This document shows, piece after piece, positions 57,601 through 64,000 of a DNA stretch of 64,000 nt (its first letter is position 1; each line of letters opens with the position of its first letter). Both the position numbers and the translations under genes were made by a program. Source of the DNA: Ulota crispa (lineage: Eukaryota > Streptophyta > Bryopsida > Orthotrichales > Orthotrichaceae); contig OY987246.1 of the NCBI GenBank assembly GCA_963920765.1, forward strand, positions 10,350,868 through 10,414,867, given 5' to 3'. The notes below the pieces were generated by a model. The model searched no databases, was not told where the DNA came from, and was given only the letters and a program-made list of their open reading frames with translations.

Positions 57601-59239
57601 TTTTTTGGGTGTGAGATGCTTCGTTCGTTGAGTTCTGTGTTGCCTTTTTGGACTAAGTTGGATTATTTTAACCTGGTTGCTGACCTTTGAATTGTAGAAC
57701 GCCTCGTGGGACTGGTACGTGATGACCTAACACTCTGATCAGCTGTTGCTATGGTGTCCTCACGGCACATGCAGCTTTGCAGTCGCTTCTGCTTGAACAG
57801 TCTCCAACAGGAAAAACAGCCGTTCCATCCGTAAAGTTTGCTATCTACTGAGGTAGGGACTAGGGAGAACTTGTTTTTGTCGCTGTCAGCTGTTTTGAGA
57901 AGTTCCTTTCATCAATGTGAGCCTAAACTGCAGAGATGCGAGAATTTTTGATATACCAAATTACATATCATTTTCTGCTTAATCATTATAACTTTTTTTG
58001 ATTGTGTATATACTGTGAGTAAATTTTTGGGTAGCCTTGCTGTCATCTTCATTGAATCTTTGAACCTTTTTTTAGTCTTTACTTGTACTCTAATTGTGAT
58101 CTAGTCTTGGCATCTCCATAAAAGTTAAAAGTTCTTTCAAAAAAAAAAGATATCACCTTATAGTTCCGGTAAAATACTATTCGGTCATTGCTGAAGGTGG
58201 ATCTGAATCTACATCCGAAGAATTGCTACACAAAATTTTGATTGACCATAATGCACCTTACAGCGTTTGGAAATTTCTGGTTGACCTCACAAATAAGTTA
58301 AACAGCCTAAGATCTGGAAGTTATTATTGTTAATTTTTGCTGATGGTTAAGCTTTAGCAGGCTTAGGGTATTTTCACACTTGCGTGTTGAGAGGGTATTA
58401 CGAGGGTATTAACAAAATGAATGCAGGTTAGCAATATGAATGCAGTCTAAAGATGTGTCACCTCCTCATGGTTTTGATTGTACAAGTCCCTGAGCCATTG
58501 CACTTGAATTGGTCATAAAGATATTTATCAAATTGTAAACGCGTCAAATTCTTTTAGAAAACCAATAATAATCCTTGTGCTTCTCTGCTATGAATTATCT
58601 CTGCTTGTCCGCCTTTGTGGCAAAAATATATGCAAAACTAAAAGATCTTGCAGAACGGGTTTTGTAACCCTATTTTTTCTTTTATGGTTTATTGGGAAAT
58701 TATTTGTAAGCTTGATTACTCCCGAAACAAGCGCTAGAACTTCGTTCTTTACTATAAATGACACGTGTCGCTGTGGAAGAGGCGGTTCTATAGTTGTGAT
58801 TTATTTTTTCATTTTCGGTTTTCTGATGACCATTGTGGGCCACATGGCTATGTGGTGGGCATGCAACTTGGCTGCCTCAATTGAAGGTAAAGCGTGCCAG
58901 GGACTGAGCCGGTAATCTCCAGCAGTCCAGGTGTTGAACAACCCAAAACCCTGCATACCAGCATGGACGCATGTCCCCGTATCTTGTGGAAGGATCTCAG
59001 GAATCAAGGACACGACGAAGTATCTGGGCCAAGTTCCCCACTTGATGCTACATTCCCTTCTGATTCCCTCTTGGTTCCATTTTGATTCCATTTTGATTCC
59101 GTTTGGATGTTTATCGATTTCTTAGCCATTGACTATCCCCCGCGTGTGCAAAAGTCCAAAAGTGGCGACGAAGGCTTTAGGAAGGTAGAAAAGCATTTGT
59201 GGTGTTTGTATACAAGGGCATAAAAAAGAAAAAAGAAAA
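57601..59239. other. Gene-free stretch after DUF789
   Basis: The frame at 58577-58915 is hydrophobic in two patches but overlaps a minus-strand frame (58801-59091), and neither shows a known domain. From 58840 to 59110 the composition is GC-balanced and could be a decayed exon. TTTTGATTCCATTTTGATTCC at about 59075-59100 is a small tandem repeat. Confidence 0.3.
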
Positions 59240-59685
59240 GGGGAAATTACATATAGTGGCAAGAAAGCAAAATAAATTTAGAGATAGGGGCATAGTTTCA
59301 AAATAAGTACAAATAAGGGCACGGTTTCAAAATAGTTTGTGGATTCTTTGTCAATTTTTTATTTGGACATCACATTAAATGTTAGCTGACATCCGAAAAA
59401 CTTACAAGCCTGATCTTCAAATCAAGCCCAAACAAGAGAATTTTAGTAGAGGGATATGTACAATTGTTGTCTCCTTTACTAATATTTTCTTATTTGGGCT
59501 TGATTTGAAGAGACTTTTATGTTTTTTGGAAGTTATATACTGGCCAACATTTAATGTGATGTCCAAACAAAAAAATATAAGAACTTACAAATCATTTTGA
59601 AATTGTGCCCCTATTTGTAATGAATTTGAAACTTAGCCCCTTTTTGTAATATTTTTGATTTCATGCCCCTATTTGTAATTTCCCC
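59240..59685. mobile_element. MITE of family C, copy 2
   Basis: The left end GGGGAAATTACATATAGTGG and right end TATTTGTAATTTCCCC are complementary. Inside, GGGGCATAGTTTCAAAATAA and the mirrored TTTTGAAATTGTGCCCC match copy 1 (1250-1572). An additional inner hairpin (59355-59575) has ACATTAAATGTTAGCTGACA / GGCCAACATTTAATGTGATG arms. The flank is A-rich, so the target duplication is ambiguous. Confidence 0.65.
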
Positions 59686-60625
59686 AAAAAGTAATTATAA
59701 ATACAACCTTCATGTATTTTATTGTTTAGCTCCTCAATGTCACTAACTACCTATTGCTAACGTTTGGCATTTCTAAGAGCTTCTTGTCAAGAACCATGTG
59801 CACACAAGCAAGGCGTTCCGTTCCTTCTATGTGCATTTTGAACAATGTTGTATTGTTTGTGACAATATGGTGTTTTTCCCCTCCTTCCAAAAAGCAAAAC
59901 TTCTTTAGTTGATGATTAATATTGCAATGACATTAGGACAAAGTATTATCTTCTTTGCATTTACTTTTGATATTGTGCCATTGTTTGTATTTATATTGTG
60001 ACGTTATGCCCTTCTTTGCAATTTTTTCAAAAACATACCAATAGAAAGAATGAATAAACAGTGGCTTATGTTTCAAAAAAAGAAGGAAGTATGTACACCG
60101 TGACCTTTTGTTTGACTGCCTATGTGATAATTGCGTTATTTTCTGATTAGTTTTAATGTGTGACATATGTGCTACTAATGATAGTATGACAAATATATTA
60201 AGTGAATATATATATATGCATGTCCATCCTAGAATGTCATCTTTGAAAAGTTCTAATCCAAAGGCTTTGAATCAAGTACTGTGAGAGTTGAATTATAATC
60301 CACTACTGGATGGATGTTCTTCCTTGGAATGAAAAATTTGCTACTACTTTGTTGCACTCTTCCAATTGATTTTGGACTTTGCTCCATAAGGTACTACAAC
60401 TCCCTATGAGTTACATTGAAACTATTGTAGGTTTCATACAAAAGGGTTTTTTGGATTTGAGTAATGTATATAGCCAAGAAAAGTTGTATGGCAAAATGCA
60501 TGCATAAGAAGCAACTTTTAGGCTATCTAGACACATCAAAGTATATTCTTTTAATATTGGTTTGCTCTATCCCCAATTAATTTTTTGTGAGGATTTTTTG
60601 GTTATGTAGGGCCTCCATTCCTAAT
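59686..60625. other. Gene-free AT-rich spacer
   Basis: No element or gene recognised. A minus frame at 59933-60166 is chance. Confidence 0.3.
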
Positions 60626-60627
60626 GA

Positions 60628-61109
60628 GAGCATCTCCACTAGTTGGCAGTTGCTTAGGCGCGCCAGAGGTGTTTGAGAGGCCCTTGAGTAGTGAAAGGGA
60701 TTGGGCAAGCATTTGGATGTCCACCCATTCACTATGTAGTCAACAAGCCAAAGAATTGCAGGATCATAGCGGTGCTAAAAGAGGTTGCAAGTCCTAAGCA
60801 ATTGCGGCTTTTGACCTTCTCCCAAATTACCCAAAATCTTGCAACCCCCATCTAATGCCTATGCCCTTTTGACATGCCATATGCACAATCATCATAACCT
60901 CAAAATACCCTAAACCTCAAAATATATTATTAATTCAAGCCCATTGAGAATACTAACAATCTGAGTAGCTCATTGTCTTTGAACCTCTATTTGGCGAGGC
61001 TGCTCAAGAACTTGCCCTCAATGTGTCACTGGTGGAGATTGAAATTGTAAACAATAACCTAAGGCCATGCCGTTTTGCCGTTTGGAGTCAACTAGTGGAA
61101 ATGCTATGA
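60628..61109. mobile_element. TIR element with GCATCTCCACTAGTTG ends
   Basis: Left GAGCATCTCCACTAGTTGGC and right CAACTAGTGGAAATGCTAT are inverted repeats with a few mismatches. The interior is not palindromic. Related by its ends to 32745-33389. No clear target duplication. Confidence 0.5.
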
Positions 61110-61179
61110 AGAAACAATACTAACCTACAACAACTCAAGCAAATATTACACAACAAGAGAAAGGTCACATTAATAATTA

Positions 61180-61491
61180 GGGAGAATTTCATGGATACCC
61201 TTGAAGTTTGCCATATTTTCATACATACCCTTGCTTGTTTAGAAATTTCACAAATACCTTTGGATCTGAATTTTGAGGTGTTTGTTTTGTTGTGCATGCC
61301 ACTTCCTTCTCCCTTTGTACGCACACTACTTCTTTCTTGTTATATGTGTGCACAAAGGAAGTAGGAAAGTGACATGCACAACAAAACAAACACTTGAAAA
61401 TTTTGCTCCAAGGACATTTGTGAAATTTCTGAAAAAGCAAGCGTATCTATGAAAATATGACAAACTTTCGGGATATCCATGAAATTTTCCC
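61180..61491. mobile_element. Mutator-like MITE (family H, copy 2)
   Basis: Ends GGGAGAATTTCATGGATACC and GGATATCCATGAAATTTTCCC. Flanked by identical 9-bp repeats TAATAATTA at 61171-61179 and 61492-61500. The internal order is the same as copy 1 (9367-9694), including GTTTTGTTGTGCATGCCACT at about 61281 and its complement further on. This second independent 9-bp duplication confirms the borders of the family. Confidence 0.85.
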
Positions 61492-61500
61492 TAATAATTA

Positions 61501-61905
61501 ATGCTCAGTCAGAGCTCCACTCGTACTAATAGATGCTTTTCATCCACATTCATCGAAGCCTGGGAACCTCGTTAATGCTTCCACCAATCCGAACTCCGAA
61601 GAAGAAATTGCTAAAGTCAACTACTAAATTCCAGATTCCCAGGTGGGGAACGGAAAGTCGGGGACGTGCGTTCCCTTCGGTCGGGTCCAGCAATCCCGGA
61701 CTGCCAGCTGCCGGGGTGCGGAGGGCTGACGCAGGAATGTCCAGACGCAAGGCAGTTGACATGTGGAGATAATTTCAGCTTCCGGGCAGGGGGCCTCTTT
61801 TGACGGTCAGTTTGGATTTCATTCACATGTCGTTATTCATCCATACTTCATCTAGTGGATCCCAAGCACGAGTTTCCTAATTAGCTCAAGTGACTAACAA
61901 ATTTG
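61501..61905. other. GC-rich island of unknown identity
   Basis: 61620-61800 is strongly GC-rich (TCGGGTCCAGCAATCCCGG and neighbours) in an AT-rich setting. Frames are open on both strands for 60-80 codons, and none has a domain that I recognise. It could be a promoter, an isolated first exon or a gene relic. Confidence 0.25.
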
Positions 61906-62019
61906 CCCCTAAATGCCCAATGCACCAAATTTTGGTGTTGAGGAAACTTTGAGACCTTCTTGAAGGCAGAAATTTGAAAGTTATATATGTTTTTTTGGAG
62001 AAATTTGGGTTTGAAGTTA

Positions 62020-62149
62020 CACTACAAGGAAATTATGGTTAAATCTATAAAAAGTTGACAAAGATTGTGACCTAATCTACAGTATATTATAGGTTAGGTC
62101 ACAATCTTTGTCAACTTTTTGTAAATTTGACCATGATTTCCTTGTAGTG
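62020..62149. mobile_element. 130-bp hairpin MITE, CACTA-type ends (copy 2)
   Basis: Starts CACTACAAGGAAATTATGGT, ends CCATGATTTCCTTGTAGTG; flanked by TTA at 62017-62019 and 62150-62152. Same length and internal order as 30331-30460, with a few substitutions. The target sequence around it, GAAGTTA/TTAACTTC, is itself palindromic. Confidence 0.8.
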
Positions 62150-62751
62150 TTAACTTCAATGTTTGGTTCAGTGTCCTTCATATTACATTTCAATTATTTT
62201 TGGTGGAAGCTAAATTGTAAACATGCCTCTTGTACACTAAAAATATGGTAAATAGTGTCACTAAAGAGCTTATGACAAGTGGCAACATTGAAAAAATGGT
62301 CAAAAAGCTGAAAATAAATTCAAGATCTGCCCCTTGGCAATGAGGGTCTTCTACTAAAATCTCAACACTTAATAAAATTCAAATGTGTTTTTGTGCTAAT
62401 TTCACTAGGAAGGTTTTTGTTATACAAATTAGAATTCTTCCACAATTGAATCTCTTTATTGCAATGATGTTTGATCAATAATTGAAACTAAAAAATTCTT
62501 TGCATTAGGAGGGAGCTCTTTTACTGTTGCATTGCATCTTGTTTGGGAAGCTGTGCTCATGGATTTGGAAGAAGAGTCATTAGTTTTTAAGTAACAATAA
62601 TAATCACTAAACCACTATAAGTGGTTGTTTCCCAAATTTGTACTCAAAAATTGCCATTTTTATATACTAAGTTTCTAGTAGCTTCAAAAAAAACAGTAAA
62701 TCTTGTACTCAACCACATTCAGTCACAAATATCTTGACACCCATGTGGCTT

Positions 62752-62756
<5 letters not shown>

Positions 62757-62788
<32 letters not shown>
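62757..62788. repeat. (TA)n microsatellite
   Basis: About 16 uninterrupted TA units inside family A copy A10. Confidence 0.95.
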
Positions 62789-62789
<1 letters not shown>

Positions 62790-62872
62790 CAACACCATAT
62801 AGAGGCCTTGAAAAATCTTATGGTTACAATTTTATATCAATGTTAATCTCTAAAGGGCCCTTGGGCTTTAGA

Positions 62873-63163
62873 GATATGGTACCAAATACAATTGCAACAA
62901 ATGTTTAGAAGTTTGAATTAGATGGAAATTCAGTGTTACAACCATACATATTGAAGGGTTGTACGATGGTGGGTGCATAATTCTTTTTGGAAAGCCCTCA
63001 GAGCAACTCAAATATGGTTGTATATATGGCCGTACATACGGCCAGAGATGGCCGATGGGCCGCTCAGGAGTTAAGTTTTTGTTTATAAATTTGAGGTCAT
63101 TGTTATGGCACAATAATGGATGCTTGAAGAGCACGGGAGGTTCAAAGCTTGGTAGACCTCTCT
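62873..63163. other. Spacer between repeats
   Basis: No gene. GTATATATGGCCGTACATACGGCC at 63018 is a small palindrome (GGCCGTACATACGGCC). Overlapping frames on both strands (62868-63134, 62959-63210) are chance. Confidence 0.3.
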
Positions 63164-63561
63164 ATAAGGTAGGCACACCCATAAGCGTGGAAATAAGGGT
63201 TTTGGAGTAGGTAAAACAATTGACTAACTTTGAAAAAAATATTGTATGTTAGGAAATGGAAACCAAAAATATTGGCATCAATTTCAAGGTTGCAACTGCA
63301 AGCATTTGTTCACAAAGACTTTTCAAAGTCCAAAATCAGTGAAATTGTAGGAACCATATGTAAGAGATGCTAATCACAAGGCTTGTTGGTTCTTAAATAG
63401 TGAGATGGGTACTCAAAACCTCATGCTAGTCACCCACAACCGTCACTTCATCACCCATAACCATCACTCAGTCACCTACAACCATTTTTTTTTATTGATT
63501 AGCCTTGCCATTGTTAGGTAATGGGCATGGAGATGCAACGCTTATGGATGCTGCTACCTTA
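63164..63561. mobile_element. Family D TIR element, copy 3
   Basis: Ends ATAAGGTAGGCACACCCATA and TTATGGATGCTGCTACCTTAT. The order is inverted relative to copy 1: the ACCAAAAATATTGGCATCAA and TTGCAACTGCAAGCATTTGT blocks come first, then CACCCATAACCATCACT-type units. Confidence 0.65.
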
Positions 63562-63579
63562 TATGCATAAGTTGGTTAA

Positions 63580-64000
63580 CCCCTAAAGTCATGAACATCT
63601 TTTTTTTTGGCAATGTAGCAATTTTGGGCAGCTCACAGCAATGGGTTTTTCATTTTTTTTCTTTGAAATTTTCACACATAATGTGTCCAAGGAGTAGTTT
63701 CAAGGCCCAACAATTTTCATGACTTTTGACTTCATAGTTCAAAAGTTATTGCTTGATATGTAGTTTTCTTTGAGAGGCGGGCAACCTAGGCAACTCATAA
63801 AACTTTTTTTAAAAGTAACTTTTTTGAATTTTGTTTTTTGAAATTGGTTCTCTAGATTTATACATGGAAAATTTTAAATCATTTCATTTTTATCAATAAG
63901 ATGAAATTTATGAGGAGAGTTTGTTTGCGGGCAATTATGGACTCTCTACTCTAAAATAAACCTTGAAGTCCACTATTTTACTCAATTTTCATTATCTTGG
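63580..64000. mobile_element. TTAA element, family A (copy A11), cut by the window edge
   Basis: TTAA 63576-63579 followed by CCCCTAAAGTCATGAACATC. The interior matches copy A3 (GCAATGTAGCAATTTTGGGC; later GGACTCTCTACTCTAAAATA). The right end lies beyond the window. Confidence 0.7.

Larger units (their letters stand above)
61906..62872. mobile_element. TTAA-family A element (copy A10) with a nested hairpin and a (TA)n run
   Basis: Left end CCCCTAAATGCCCAATGCAC, right end GGCCCTTGGGCTTTAGAG. Subfamily of 43048-43945. The flanking TTAA is worn (ATTTG on the left, ATAT on the right). It contains the 130-bp CACTA-type hairpin at 62020-62149 and a (TA)n run at 62757-62788. Removing the hairpin leaves about 835 bp. 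Confidence 0.6.

Noticed and set aside
58577-58915. Frame of 112 codons with two hydrophobic segments, possible membrane protein
   Set aside because: No family resemblance, no splice partners, and an overlapping frame on the other strand. Hydrophobicity follows from T-rich DNA.

Overview
The window is nuclear DNA of a land plant. It is AT-rich and gene-poor, its genes are split by GT-AG introns, two of the three proteins look organelle-targeted, and one gene has telo-box (TTAGGGTTT) promoter elements. The remainder is crowded with short terminal-inverted-repeat (TIR) elements of plant type. No bacterial operons, no LTR-retrotransposon coding sequence and no tRNA or rRNA genes were seen. A seed-free plant (bryophyte, lycophyte or fern) is my guess; the sequence does not settle the lineage.

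Genes. (1) 8731-10548 (+): two-exon RbfA-type ribosome-binding factor, probably mitochondrial, 172 aa. (2) 14810-18082 (-): eight-exon RecA recombinase with a probable organelle transit peptide, about 441 aa in the best-phased model; the last six exons are secure and the first two are inferred. (3) 54414-56898 (+): five-exon DUF789-family protein, 412 aa, with every junction in phase and a polyadenylation signal at 57541. A decayed partial copy of the RecA gene, with its intron retained, lies at 22210-22925 (-). The two housekeeping genes 1 and 2 are linked only by proximity and are transcribed towards each other.

Layout. 0-8 kb: tandem repeats, a MITE, and a cluster of about 0.9-kb elements that end in CCCCTAAAGG and sit in TTAA. 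8-10.9 kb: RBFA gene with a MITE in its intron and another just after it. 11-14 kb: Mutator-like foldback and other repeats. 14-18.4 kb: RecA gene. 18.5-24 kb: direct repeats, GC-rich island and RecA pseudogene. 24-52 kb: no gene recognised; many hairpin MITEs, TTAA elements, a 0.9-kb foldback and minisatellites. 53-57.6 kb: DUF789 gene. 58-64 kb: repeats.

The most unusual content is the TTAA-bounded repeat group, with around ten copies of about 0.9 kb plus shorter relatives. One element has inserted into the TTAA of another (49.18-49.54 kb inside 48.96-49.55 kb), which shows TTAA target duplication directly. This is piggyBac-like behaviour, unexpected in a plant, but no transposase is present to prove the class.
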